10,913 nt of DNA from Bacteroidia bacterium (GTDB lineage: Bacteria; Bacteroidota; Bacteroidia; Flavobacteriales; Flavobacteriaceae), in assembly GCA_030425715.1 (NCBI GenBank), contig JAUIAA010000044.1:1-10913 (forward strand), read 5' to 3'. Shown here in pieces: positions 1-7,290 of this stretch (positions are counted from its first letter, which is position 1; each line of letters opens with the position of its first letter). Under the pieces are notes generated by a model. That model was not told where the DNA came from. It worked only from the letters and a program-made list of their open reading frames with translations, and ran no database searches. The position numbers and the translations under genes are program-made.

Positions 1-1
1 G

Positions 2-295
2 AGCTGGGTTGCCGCAGCATGTCACTATATCCATCATCCTTTACGGCAAAATGAAGCCATTCATGATTTGCCATTGAGTTTATCTTTATTGGAAGAAATT
101 CAACAAACTGGCGATATTTTCTTTCCTAAATCTTGGTTAGACAATACTATTGGTCAATACAATAATGAGCAAGCAAAAGCTCTAGTGGAAACCTATCTTG
201 AACAGAACCCAAATCTGAACCCACAATTAAAATCAAAATTATTACAATCTACAGACAACCTGTTCAGAGCCCAAAAACTATTACCAAAACCTTAA
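2..295 (+). CDS. M1 family aminopeptidase, C-terminal end (5' truncated by window)
   Basis: The frame is open from the first bases of the window, so the gene begins upstream. The 97 visible residues end at a TAA at 293-295. The segment is rich in predicted helix and includes HHPLRQ, LLEEIQQTGDIFFPKSWLD and a terminal LLQSTDNLFRAQKLL. From memory, this resembles the helical (HEAT-like/ERAP1-C type) C-terminal domain of Bacteroidota M1 zinc aminopeptidases, which end in a similar 'LQSADxLFRA' stretch. The catalytic HExxH and GAMEN motifs would lie outside the window, so the enzyme class rests only on the tail. Family members remove N-terminal residues from peptides. The gene is followed by a symmetric hairpin shared with the convergent lipoprotein gene. 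An internal TTG at 68 is not a plausible start, because the conserved reading frame continues upstream of it. Confidence 0.7.
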   Translation, partial: SWVAAACHYIHHPLRQNEAIHDLPLSLSLLEEIQQTGDIFFPKSWLDNTIGQYNNEQAKALVETYLEQNPNLNPQLKSKLLQSTDNLFRAQKLLPKP

Positions 296-317
296 ATTTT
301 AGTCGAGATAGTCCATA

Positions 318-352
318 AAAAACGTTGAAAACTATCCGTAATCAACGTTTTT
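318..352. terminator. Bidirectional hairpin terminator between convergent genes
   Basis: The arms AAAAACGTTGA (318-328) and TCAACGTTTTT (342-352) form a perfect 11-bp inverted repeat around a 13-base loop. The stem ends in a T run when read on either strand. It lies between the aminopeptidase stop (295) and the lipoprotein stop (375), so it can serve both genes. The stem has only three G-C pairs, so termination may be moderate. Confidence 0.75.
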
Positions 353-374
353 CAAATCTTTATATTTTACGCCA

Positions 375-1514
375 TTATTTTCTGTAATCGGTATGAATCG
401 CTTTTTCAAAAACTTTCCAATGTGCATCTGTCATTCTTCCTGGTGTAAATAAACAAATACCTGTTGCTCCATTTTTCATTGATTCACTAATTGCAGCCTC
501 TAATTCTTCTGGTAATAAACCATGATTTTCTGGATCTGCTTCTGCTTTTTTCTTCTCTGGATTTGGACAAATAAATAAACCGCTAAATATTGGTTTGGCA
601 TGATTTACTGCAGTAACTTCTTCTTTCACCACCTTTCCTATCCAGTCTGTTCCCTCCAAATAAAAATCATTATAATTCATTGGGTAAACCGCATCTAAGT
701 TCCATTTATCCCATTCTTGTCTCACTAATTTTTTTGCGACAGAATTTGGCCCAGGAAAAACGGCTGCATTAATTTCTTTTCCTTTGGCATGTACCACATC
801 AGCCAAACGATTCACCATTTTAGTAATTAAATCGTAGCGAAACTGCTTCCATTCTGCAACCTGAGAAGGATCTTCCACTGCTTTGATATCAATACCCGAT
901 TTCTCTTTAAAATCAGCAACACATTTATCACAATAACAGTAATCAAATTGTGGATATTCTTTATCCATTACCAAACCATACTTATCCCATAATCCTCTAG
1001 CTAGAATTACATCAGGAAAACGAATATAATCTAAATGAATACCATCTACCTCTTCTACCTCAGCAATACTTCCGTAAAGGTCTGCCAAAAACGCATAAAC
1101 CTCTTCCCTATTCGGACAAAGAAATGTGTAATGGGGTACATAAGCAGGTTTGTCAAAAGCAGATTCCCCTTTCCCATTAATGGCATACCACTCTTTTTTG
1201 AGTTTGTCTGTTGGATGCTGCACCATGGTTGGAATCCAAGTATCGAATTGCAAACCAACTTCTTTTACTATTTTTCCAACTCTTTTATAGGTTTCTGGAT
1301 CATGGCCCGCAGAATACATCAAACCATCCACTCCTTTGTTTTTTAAATCCGTAAACTGTGCTTTTAAATCTGCATCCGTAGCCTCTTTGTCTAATCCCAT
1401 CCATGCATAAACAGGAATTTTATAATTGGTTACCGTAACTTCTTCTTTTTTAGCTTCATTTTTACAAGCAATAAACATTATTGCAATTGCTAGAACTGAA
1501 AATATTTTTTTCAT
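375..1514 (-). CDS. Lipoprotein with GHL10/DUF187-like TIM-barrel (putative glycoside hydrolase)
   Basis: I place the start at the ATG complementary to 1512-1514, giving 379 residues. A longer frame reaching 1580 adds 22 residues before an obvious signal peptide, which is implausible. The N-terminus (MKKIFSVLAIAIMFIAC) is a lipoprotein signal with lipobox FIAC and acylated Cys17. A charged KNEAKKEE tail follows, consistent with export of surface or outer-membrane lipoproteins in Bacteroidota. The mature part reads as a (beta/alpha)8 barrel. It has VDGIHLDYIRFP at about residues 156-167, the signature strand of GHL10/DUF187-type proteins, and AVYPMNY at about 275-281. A cysteine cluster CYCDKC (193-198) could bind metal or form disulfides. 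The acidic residues in the DGIHLDYIRFPD segment are candidate catalytic or sugar-binding residues by family analogy. The substrate is unknown. No adjacent susC/susD or other carbohydrate gene is visible, so nothing ties it to a polysaccharide locus. Catalytic activity is inferred. Confidence 0.75.
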   Translation of the reverse strand: MKKIFSVLAIAIMFIACKNEAKKEEVTVTNYKIPVYAWMGLDKEATDADLKAQFTDLKNKGVDGLMYSAGHDPETYKRVGKIVKEVGLQFDTWIPTMVQHPTDKLKKEWYAINGKGESAFDKPAYVPHYTFLCPNREEVYAFLADLYGSIAEVEEVDGIHLDYIRFPDVILARGLWDKYGLVMDKEYPQFDYCYCDKCVADFKEKSGIDIKAVEDPSQVAEWKQFRYDLITKMVNRLADVVHAKGKEINAAVFPGPNSVAKKLVRQEWDKWNLDAVYPMNYNDFYLEGTDWIGKVVKEEVTAVNHAKPIFSGLFICPNPEKKKAEADPENHGLLPEELEAAISESMKNGATGICLFTPGRMTDAHWKVFEKAIHTDYRK

Positions 1515-1844
1515 TTTTATATTTTTTGATAAACGATTTTTTAAGTTGAACATAAATAGTTGAATTTTGATAAAAAACAAAAAGTTTTCGACGAACTCAC
1601 CTTAAATATAGAAGTCCATCACCATTTTGGTATGCTTCGCAAAATAAAGAAACGTAAATATGCTGTTTATTTCTTCTTTGTTTTATTATATTTATGACTT
1701 ATAAATAGCCTATAAACAATTTTAATACGCCTTTGGATGGATTTCTTTATTGAAAAAAAAATCATTGAAAAACAGTACTAATCCTACTATAAAATATGGT
1801 TTGACAAAAATAGATCTGTCCTTCTTGAATACGCTTAATTTTTT
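1515..1844. other. AT-rich intergenic region between divergent lipoprotein and carboxylase genes
   Basis: This 330-base gap must carry promoters for both the leftward lipoprotein gene and the rightward carboxylase operon. I find no perfect TAnnTTTG box for either gene. On the minus strand TATATTTA (complement of 1603-1610) is one base off the box. On the plus strand a TTTGACA stretch at 1800-1806 could be an upstream element but lacks a good downstream box. Several short AT hairpins occur (for example 1647-1674), none convincing. I see no further gene, RNA or repeat. Confidence 0.5.
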
Positions 1845-2330
1845 ATGAAACAAGAGTTTAAAACACAAATAAATAACACAGAAAATTTGATCTTAAGCAA
1901 AGAGCAGGCCAATAAGATGGATGCTATTTCTGTGGCTAAAAATAAGTGGCACATTTTAGATCAAAATCATTCTTATCTATGTGAAATTGTAGACAGTGAT
2001 TTTGAAAAGAAAACTTATAAAATTATAGTTAATTCCAACCTATACGAAGTCGAAATTAAAGACGCTTTAGATTTACAAATCGAAGCTATGGGTTTTTCTT
2101 CAGGCAATTCAAAAAAACTAAACTTTATCAAAGCACCAATGCCTGGCATTATCATAAGCGTTTTAGTACAAAAAAACGATTTGGTAAAAGAAGGAGATAC
2201 CCTTTTAATTTTAGAAGCCATGAAAATGGAAAATGCAATAATCTGTCCGAAAGACGCCAAAATAAAGGCAATTCATATAGCTACTGCAGATACGGTGGAC
2301 AAGGGTAAATTATTAATCGAATTAGAATAA
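1845..2330 (+). CDS. Biotin carboxyl carrier protein subunit of acyl-CoA carboxylase
   Basis: This 161-residue protein carries biotin between the carboxylase and carboxyltransferase subunits encoded next to it. The C-terminal half is a biotinyl/lipoyl domain: it begins around APMPGIIISVLV (97-108) and contains the biotinylation motif EAMKMEN with acceptor Lys127, followed by a short terminal barrel ending LLIELE. The N-terminal 90 residues are not E. coli AccB-like. They fit the linker/BT-like region of separate carrier subunits in Bacteroidota acyl-CoA carboxylases (inferred). The start at 1845 is the first ATG after the non-coding gap; Met25 is an alternative. Its TAA (2328-2330) overlaps the ATG of the biotin carboxylase gene by one base, which indicates translational coupling and a shared transcript. 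Being encoded with a propionyl-type carboxyltransferase, it probably serves propionyl-CoA/acyl-CoA carboxylation rather than fatty acid initiation. Confidence 0.92.
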   Translation: MKQEFKTQINNTENLILSKEQANKMDAISVAKNKWHILDQNHSYLCEIVDSDFEKKTYKIIVNSNLYEVEIKDALDLQIEAMGFSSGNSKKLNFIKAPMPGIIISVLVQKNDLVKEGDTLLILEAMKMENAIICPKDAKIKAIHIATADTVDKGKLLIELE

Positions 2331-3772
2331 TGAAAAAAATATTAGTTGCAAATCGCGGTGAAATTGCCCTACGTGTAATGAAAACTGCAAAAAAAATGGG
2401 CATCAAAACGGTAGCCATATATGCACCTATCGATAGAAATGCACCGCATGTAAAATTTGCAGATGAAGCAGTTCAAATTGGTGAAAACCCATCTAACCAA
2501 TCTTATTTATTAGGAGATAAAATTATAAAAATAGCCAAAGAATTACAGGTAGATGCCATACATCCTGGCTATGGTTTTTTAAGTGAAAATGCCAACTTTG
2601 CAGAAAAAGCAGAGCAAAACCATATCCAATTTATTGGCCCTAAATCCCATGCAATTAAAGTGATGGGAAATAAACTGGCAGCAAAAGATGCAGTAGGCAA
2701 ATACAATATTCCAATGGTTCCTGGGATTGACAAGGCTATAACAGATGTGCAAAAAGCACAAGAAATAGCCCATAAAATTGGTTATCCTATATTGATAAAA
2801 GCCTCGGCTGGTGGTGGTGGAAAAGGAATGCGTGTAGTAGAAAATGAAGATGAATTAGCAACCCAAATGGAACGTGCCATTAGCGAAGCAACCTCTGCAT
2901 TTGGAGATGGTGCTGTTTTTATTGAAAAATTCGTTACGGCACCTCGGCACATTGAGATTCAAATATTGGCCGATACCCATGGTAATATTGTGCATTTATT
3001 TGAAAGAGAATGTAGCATTCAACGCAGGCACCAAAAAGTGGTGGAAGAAGCTCCTTCTTCCATTTTAACTCCAGCGTTAAGAAATGAAATGGGGCAAGCG
3101 GCTATAAAAGTAGCCAAATCATGTGATTATGTTGGAGCTGGTACCGTAGAGTTTTTACTAGATGAAAAGCTGAACTTCTATTTTCTAGAAATGAATACCC
3201 GATTACAAGTAGAACATCCTGTAACTGAATTTATTACTGGATTAGACTTGGTAGAACAACAAATAAAAATTGCAAAAGGAGAAAAATTATCTTTTACGCA
3301 AGAAGATTTATCCATAAATGGACATGCTATTGAATTAAGAGTTTATGCAGAGGATCCATTGGAAGATTTTTTGCCAAATGTTGGAAAATTAAGCACCTAT
3401 AAAATTCCTAAAGGAGAAAATATAAGGCTGGATGATGGTTATGAAGAAGGCATGGAAATTCCTATTTATTATGATCCAATGATCTCTAAATTAATCACTT
3501 TTGGAAAAAATAGAATGGAAGCCATTCAGTTAATGATGGAAGCCATTAAAAATTATCAAATTGAAGGGGTTAAAACCACTTTGCCTTTCGGTAAATTTGT
3601 TTGCGAACATAGCGCTTTTCAAAAAGGTGATTTCGACACCAATTTTGTAAAAAAATATTACACCAGCGCGCTTTTAAAAGAAGTCCAAAATAAAGAAGCT
3701 AGAATTGCAGCTTTATTGGCCTTAAAAACCTATTTAACCGATCAAAAAAAGTTAAGAGTTCCTAATGCTTAA
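2330..3772 (+). CDS. Biotin carboxylase subunit of acyl-CoA (propionyl-CoA) carboxylase
   Basis: This cytoplasmic ATP-grasp enzyme of 480 residues carboxylates carrier-bound biotin using ATP and bicarbonate. The N-terminal domain opens with ILVANRGEIALRV (4-16). The ATP-binding glycine loop AGGGGKGMR is at 160-168, preceded by Lys157. The active-site segment ERECSIQRRHQKVVEEAPS is at about 225-243. The metal/bicarbonate site EMNTRLQVEHPVTE is at 287-300 (Glu287, Asn289, Arg291, Gln293, Val294, Glu295). Arg337 in ELRVYAEDP matches the late catalytic arginine of the family. It is a stand-alone subunit with no C-terminal biotinyl domain; the carrier is the preceding gene. It is about 30 residues longer than E. 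coli AccC, with the excess at the C-terminus, a segment that often contacts the other subunits in acyl-CoA carboxylases (inferred). It overlaps the carrier gene by one base and is followed nine bases later by the carboxyltransferase start. All key residues are present. Confidence 0.95.
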   Translation: MKKILVANRGEIALRVMKTAKKMGIKTVAIYAPIDRNAPHVKFADEAVQIGENPSNQSYLLGDKIIKIAKELQVDAIHPGYGFLSENANFAEKAEQNHIQFIGPKSHAIKVMGNKLAAKDAVGKYNIPMVPGIDKAITDVQKAQEIAHKIGYPILIKASAGGGGKGMRVVENEDELATQMERAISEATSAFGDGAVFIEKFVTAPRHIEIQILADTHGNIVHLFERECSIQRRHQKVVEEAPSSILTPALRNEMGQAAIKVAKSCDYVGAGTVEFLLDEKLNFYFLEMNTRLQVEHPVTEFITGLDLVEQQIKIAKGEKLSFTQEDLSINGHAIELRVYAEDPLEDFLPNVGKLSTYKIPKGENIRLDDGYEEGMEIPIYYDPMISKLITFGKNRMEAIQLMMEAIKNYQIEGVKTTLPFGKFVCEHSAFQKGDFDTNFVKKYYTSALLKEVQNKEARIAALLALKTYLTDQKKLRVPNA

Positions 3773-3781
3773 ATCGTAAAG

Positions 3782-5301
3782 ATGAAATCAAAACAAGAAA
3801 AACTTATTCAAAAAATTGAGGAAGCAAAACTTGGCGGAGGAAAAGCTAGAAAAAACTTACCGCAAGAGAAAGAATTGATTTTTTATTAGATGCAGGGTCC
3901 TTTGAAGAAATTGGAATTCTGGTAACCCATCGTACCACCGATTTTGGTATGGGCAAACAAGTGTTTTACGGTGATGGCGTAGTGACTGGTTATGGCACTA
4001 TTGACAATAGGTTGGTTTATGTTTTTGCACAAGATTTTACCGTTTTTGGAGGTGCATTATCCGAAACCCATGCCGAAAAAATATGTAAAATAATGGACCA
4101 TGCATTAAAAGTTGGAGCTCCGTTAATTGGATTAAATGATTCAGGAGGTGCGAGAATACAAGAAGGAGTGAGGTCTTTGGGTGGTTATGCCGATATTTTT
4201 TATCGGAATGTACAGGCATCGGGAGTTATTCCGCAAATTTCTGCAATAATGGGACCTTGTGCAGGAGGGGCAGTTTATTCTCCAGCCATGACCGATTTTA
4301 CCATTATGGTGGAAGATACTAGCTATATGTTTGTAACTGGGCCCAATGTGGTAAAAACAGTTACGAATGAAGAGGTTACTTCTGAAGAGCTAGGTGGAGC
4401 TAGTACCCATTCTACCAAATCGGGAGTAACACATCTTACTGCTGCCAATGATTTAGAATGCTTACTCGATGTTAAAAAATTATTGAGTTACTTACCGCAA
4501 AACAACCAAGAAAAAACAATTGCGTTACCTTATGAACTTAAAGAAGAAGTTCGAGAAAACTTAGAAAATTTAGTTCCTAACAATCCTAATAAGCCCTATG
4601 ATATGCGTAATATTATTGTGGAAATTTGTGATGCGGAATCATTTTTTGAAATTCATAAAGATTATGCTGAAAATATCGTTGTTGGTTTTGCACGCTTGGC
4701 AGGAAAAAGTATAGGTATTGTTGCCAATCAACCGATGAGTTTGGCGGGAGTTTTAGATGTAAATAGCTCTAAAAAGGCAGCAAGATTTACCCGTTTTTGC
4801 GATTGTTTTAATATTCCGTTATTGGTTTTGGTAGACGTGCCTGGGTTTTTACCAGGAACGGATCAAGAATGGCGTGGAATAATAGTGCACGGTGCCAAAC
4901 TTTTATACGCTTTAAGCGAAGCGACAGTACCAAGGGTTACCGTAATTACAAGAAAAGCCTATGGAGGTGCTTATGACGTGATGAATTCTAAACATATTGG
5001 CGCAGATATGAATTTCGCTTGGCCGAGTGCAGAAATTGCCGTAATGGGGGCTAAAGGTGCCAGTGAGATCATCTTTAAAAAAGAAATTCAAGCAGCCGAT
5101 AATCCTGAATTAAAATTATCTGAAAAAGAAGCCGAATATGCTGAGAAATTTGCCAATCCATATACAGCTGCCCAAAGAGGTTTTATAGATGAAGTAATCT
5201 TACCTAAAAATACACGTAGAAAATTAATCAAAGCTTATGCGATGTTAGAACATAAAAAAGTGGCAACACCAAACAGAAAACATGGAAACATACCTCTGTA
5301 A
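3782..5301 (+). CDS. Acyl-CoA (propionyl-CoA) carboxylase carboxyltransferase beta, reading frame broken near N-terminus
   Basis: This subunit transfers CO2 from carboxybiotin to an acyl-CoA. The gene starts at ATG 3782: a lysine-rich helix and LGGGKAR are typical of the family, but that frame stops at TAG 3887-3889 after 35 codons. The family sequence resumes in the -1 frame from 3853 as KLTARERIDFLLDAGS and stays open to 5301. The first ATG in the second frame is 3949, well after conserved sequence, so it cannot be the ancestral start. The frame switch lies at A_AAA_AAC (3850-3856). The usual residues between 'GGGxxR' and 'KLTARERI' (an I..QH..G-type stretch) are missing, which implies a loss of about 22 bases. 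Downstream all else is intact: an N-half acyl-CoA/oxyanion region (GGARIQEG, GPCAGGAVY) and a C-half biotin-binding region (PGFLPGTDQEW, KAYGGAYDVM, GADMNFAWP). The Asp codon at 4975-4977 in GGAYDVM corresponds to the residue that favours propionyl-CoA in Streptomyces PccB. The gene is third in the carboxylase operon. Confidence 0.88.
3850..3856 (+). other. A_AAA_AAC slippery heptamer at the carboxyltransferase frame switch
   Basis: In the frame set by ATG 3782 the bases read ..agA AAA AAC.., which is the X_XXY_YYZ layout of a -1 ribosomal frameshift site. A -1 slip here enters exactly the frame that encodes LTARERIDFLL and the rest of the enzyme. A TAG stop in the starting frame follows at 3887-3889, and a TAG in the second frame lies just upstream at 3847-3849, so the switch must fall between them. 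Function as a recoding site is inference; a plain deletion scar or assembly error would look the same. Confidence 0.5.
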
Positions 5302-5315
5302 TACTTATTAAAGCA

Positions 5316-5350
5316 AAAAAAATCCTGAATTTTTCATTCAGGATTTTTTT
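5316..5350. terminator. Strong bidirectional terminator hairpin
   Basis: A perfect 15-bp inverted repeat has arms 5316-5330 and 5336-5350 around the loop TTTTC. Its core is TCCTGAAT/ATTCAGGA and it is flanked by A7 and T7, so each strand has a T tail. It lies between the convergent carboxyltransferase (stop 5301) and M28 peptidase (stop 5356) genes and should terminate both. Confidence 0.9.
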
Positions 5351-5355
5351 GGTTT

Positions 5356-6915
5356 CTAATTTTTCTCTACTTTTTTATCAATTACCAGTCTTGCATCTCT
5401 ATTTGCAATTTCCCAAGCGGTATAAAACACCAACTGTGTACGTTTTTGCAACATTTCCCAATTAATTTTTTCTATGGTATCTGTATGCTTGTGGTAATCG
5501 GCATGTGTTCCGTTAAAGTAAAAAATAATTGGAACACCCTTCTTTGCAAAGTTCCAATGGTCTGAACGATAATAAATTCTATCTGGGTGTTTCTCATCAT
5601 TATAAGTATAATCTAAATACATTTTAGTGTAAGTGGCATTGGCATCTTCACTAATCTGATGTAATTCAGATGATATTTTATCCGCACCTACTAAAAACAC
5701 ATAATCTTCAGTTTCAAAATCTCTATCTCCAGTTCTACCAATCATGTCAATATTCAAATCTACCACGGTATTTTCTAATGGGAAAATTGGGTGCTCCGCG
5801 TAATAAGCGGATCCTAACAAACCTTTTTCCTCACCAGTTACGGGCATAAACAAAATACTTCTTCTTGGTCCATTGCCATCTGCTTTTGCTTTGGCAAAAG
5901 CTTCTGCCATTTCTAATAAACCTACGGTACCAGAGCCATCATCATCTGCACCATTATGAATTTTACCATCTTGAATCCCAATATGATCATAATGTGCAGT
6001 AATAATAATTAGTTCGTCTTTTAAATCTGTACCTTCTAAATAGCCCAAAACATTTTCTGAGATTAAGTCCTTAACTATATTTTCTAGTTTATAAGTAGCT
6101 TTTCCTGCTTTTACTTTTTTCAAAGCACTTTTTTTACCTTTTTTAAAGGCGTCATTTGATTTGCTTAATTTATCAAATGGCGTATTCATTATTTTGCTAG
6201 CAACAGAAGGGCTAATATAAAATGATGCTAGGCTCACTTTTTTATCTTTCGCTTTTCCATTGTCTAAAGACAATCTTTCACCTGTAAAATAATGCGCGTA
6301 TTTTTCCTTAAATTTTACAAAATCAGTATCTGAATTTTGCATTACCACATACATTGCAACAGCTCCTTTAGCTTTGGCCTGTGTACTAGCCTCATTTCTT
6401 GCAGCTCTATCATTTCCATCCAAAATAACCAAAATAGATTTTCCTTTAACGTCTAGTTTTTCAAATGCTTCTTTACTTCCATTTCCAACAAAAACCACAT
6501 CTGTAGTGATTTCATCTGTAGTTTGACCAGAACCCATATAAAGTAAATCTCCTTCAATATTTTTAATTTGCTCACCATTCACTTTTAGGTAAACATCACC
6601 TGTAGTCGATGCTTTTAACTTTACATCTTGGTAGTATCCATTACCTCTACCGTTAGCCACTGGACCAACCAAACCTAGTTCTTCAAAATGTGCTTTGATA
6701 AAAGTAGCTGCCATTTTTTGACCTCTTTTTCCTGTCTCTCGTCCTTCTAAAGCATCTGAAGCTAAAATATTTAAATCGCTTGTTAAGTCTTCTATTGTAA
6801 TGGTATTCCCGTATTTTACAGCAGTTTTATTTTGTTTTTTTACTTCTGGAGTTCCTGTTTGCGCGAATGCAAAAGACGCTACCAAAAGCAATGAAAGTGT
6901 AAGTAATTTTTTCAT
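5356..6915 (-). CDS. Secreted M28 family zinc aminopeptidase with PA-type insertion
   Basis: This 519-residue exported metallopeptidase probably trims peptides outside the cytoplasm. A Sec signal peptide (MKKLLTLSLLLVASFAFA, cleavage before Gln19) starts the protein, which supports this ATG. The region around 45-100 (DLNILASDALEGRETG, then a helix and GYYQDV) is typical of M28 peptidases. Residues about 105-260 probably hold the protease-associated (PA) insertion. The catalytic domain shows the co-catalytic zinc set: His308 (AHYDH), Asp324 (GADDDGSG, the bridging ligand), Glu362 as general base with Glu363 as ligand (TGEEKG), Asp390 (NIDMIGR) and His475 (DYHKHTDT). The YRSDHWNFAKKGVP segment (449-462) is also characteristic. 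No T9SS sorting domain is seen at the C-terminus, so it is probably periplasmic or released by another route. Substrate preference cannot be read from the sequence. The gene has its own promoter candidate at 6944-6951, although clpS lies upstream on the same strand. Confidence 0.92.
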   Translation of the reverse strand: MKKLLTLSLLLVASFAFAQTGTPEVKKQNKTAVKYGNTITIEDLTSDLNILASDALEGRETGKRGQKMAATFIKAHFEELGLVGPVANGRGNGYYQDVKLKASTTGDVYLKVNGEQIKNIEGDLLYMGSGQTTDEITTDVVFVGNGSKEAFEKLDVKGKSILVILDGNDRAARNEASTQAKAKGAVAMYVVMQNSDTDFVKFKEKYAHYFTGERLSLDNGKAKDKKVSLASFYISPSVASKIMNTPFDKLSKSNDAFKKGKKSALKKVKAGKATYKLENIVKDLISENVLGYLEGTDLKDELIIITAHYDHIGIQDGKIHNGADDDGSGTVGLLEMAEAFAKAKADGNGPRRSILFMPVTGEEKGLLGSAYYAEHPIFPLENTVVDLNIDMIGRTGDRDFETEDYVFLVGADKISSELHQISEDANATYTKMYLDYTYNDEKHPDRIYYRSDHWNFAKKGVPIIFYFNGTHADYHKHTDTIEKINWEMLQKRTQLVFYTAWEIANRDARLVIDKKVEKN

Positions 6916-6943
6916 TGTTGAGTTTTTTAAGTTTTTAGTTGAG

Positions 6944-6951
6944 CAAATATA
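6944..6951 (-). promoter_or_regulatory. Bacteroidota -7 promoter box for the M28 peptidase
   Basis: The minus strand reads TATATTTG, a perfect match to the Bacteroidota TAnnTTTG -7 element, 28 bases before the peptidase ATG. No exact TTTG -33 box is present; a CTTTTC stretch lies 17 bases further upstream. The box is in the 69-base gap after clpS, so the peptidase can be transcribed apart from the tpiA-prmA-clpS cluster. Confidence 0.6.
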
Positions 6952-6984
6952 GAAGATTAATAATTTTTGAAAAGTTAAAAACAG

Positions 6985-7260
6985 TTAAATAATTTCAGCA
7001 GAAAGCCCTAATTGTAGTAGTTTTGAGCACCTTGGTTTTAACGCGTCGTATTCTCCAGTTTTTACCGCACATTTCCCTTTATAATGTACCAAAATAGTGC
7101 ACTGTTCTGCTTGTTCTAAAGTATGCTCACAAACATCAATCAAAGAATCAATAACATAATCAAAAGTATGTACATCATCATTAAATAATACAATTTCATG
7201 CTGATTTAGCTCTTTTTCCAGCACTTCAAAATCTTCTTGAATTCTTTCTTTCGTCCCCAT
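6985..7260 (-). CDS. clpS: ClpS, ATP-dependent Clp protease adaptor
   Basis: This 91-residue cytoplasmic adaptor delivers N-end-rule substrates to the ClpA/ClpC-ClpP protease. The whole protein is a ClpS core with a short charged N-terminal extension that would contact the Clp ATPase. The N-degron pocket is recognisable: Asn27-Asp28-Asp29 in LFNDDVHTF, Phe33 at the gatekeeper position where E. coli has Met40, and His59 in LVHYKGKC matching E. coli His66. The spacing Asn27 to His59 equals that of E. coli Asn34 to His66. The C-terminus GLSAEII is typical of Bacteroidota ClpS. It starts 30 bases after prmA and is probably the last gene of a tpiA-prmA-clpS transcript. No separate promoter box is evident. 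Confidence 0.93.
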   Translation of the reverse strand: MGTKERIQEDFEVLEKELNQHEIVLFNDDVHTFDYVIDSLIDVCEHTLEQAEQCTILVHYKGKCAVKTGEYDALKPRCSKLLQLGLSAEII

Positions 7261-7290
7261 AAGGCATTCTAATTTAGATAAAAATAATGG

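Noticed and set aside
1035..1346. 103-codon open frame on the plus strand inside the lipoprotein gene
   Set aside because: Antisense shadow of a well-supported coding sequence, with no recognisable protein features.
1515..1580. 22-residue N-terminal extension of the lipoprotein from an ATG complementary to 1580
   Set aside because: It would bury the signal peptide and lipobox behind a charged leader; the ATG at 1514 gives a standard type II signal.
1647..1674. Hairpin (AAGAAA/TTTCTT with inner TAAA/TTTA) as an RNA element
   Set aside because: Almost pure A-T pairing with a bulge in very AT-rich DNA; expected by chance.
1800..1835. TTGACA-like promoter for the carboxylase operon
   Set aside because: No TATAAT-like or TAnnTTTG box at the right spacing downstream, and TTGACA is not the Bacteroidota -33 element.
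3949..5301. Carboxyltransferase as a normal gene starting at ATG 3949
   Set aside because: Conserved family sequence (KLTARERIDFLLDAGS and onward) continues in the same frame upstream to 3853 with no ATG, GTG or TTG in that stretch, and the true N-terminus is visible from 3782 in another frame.
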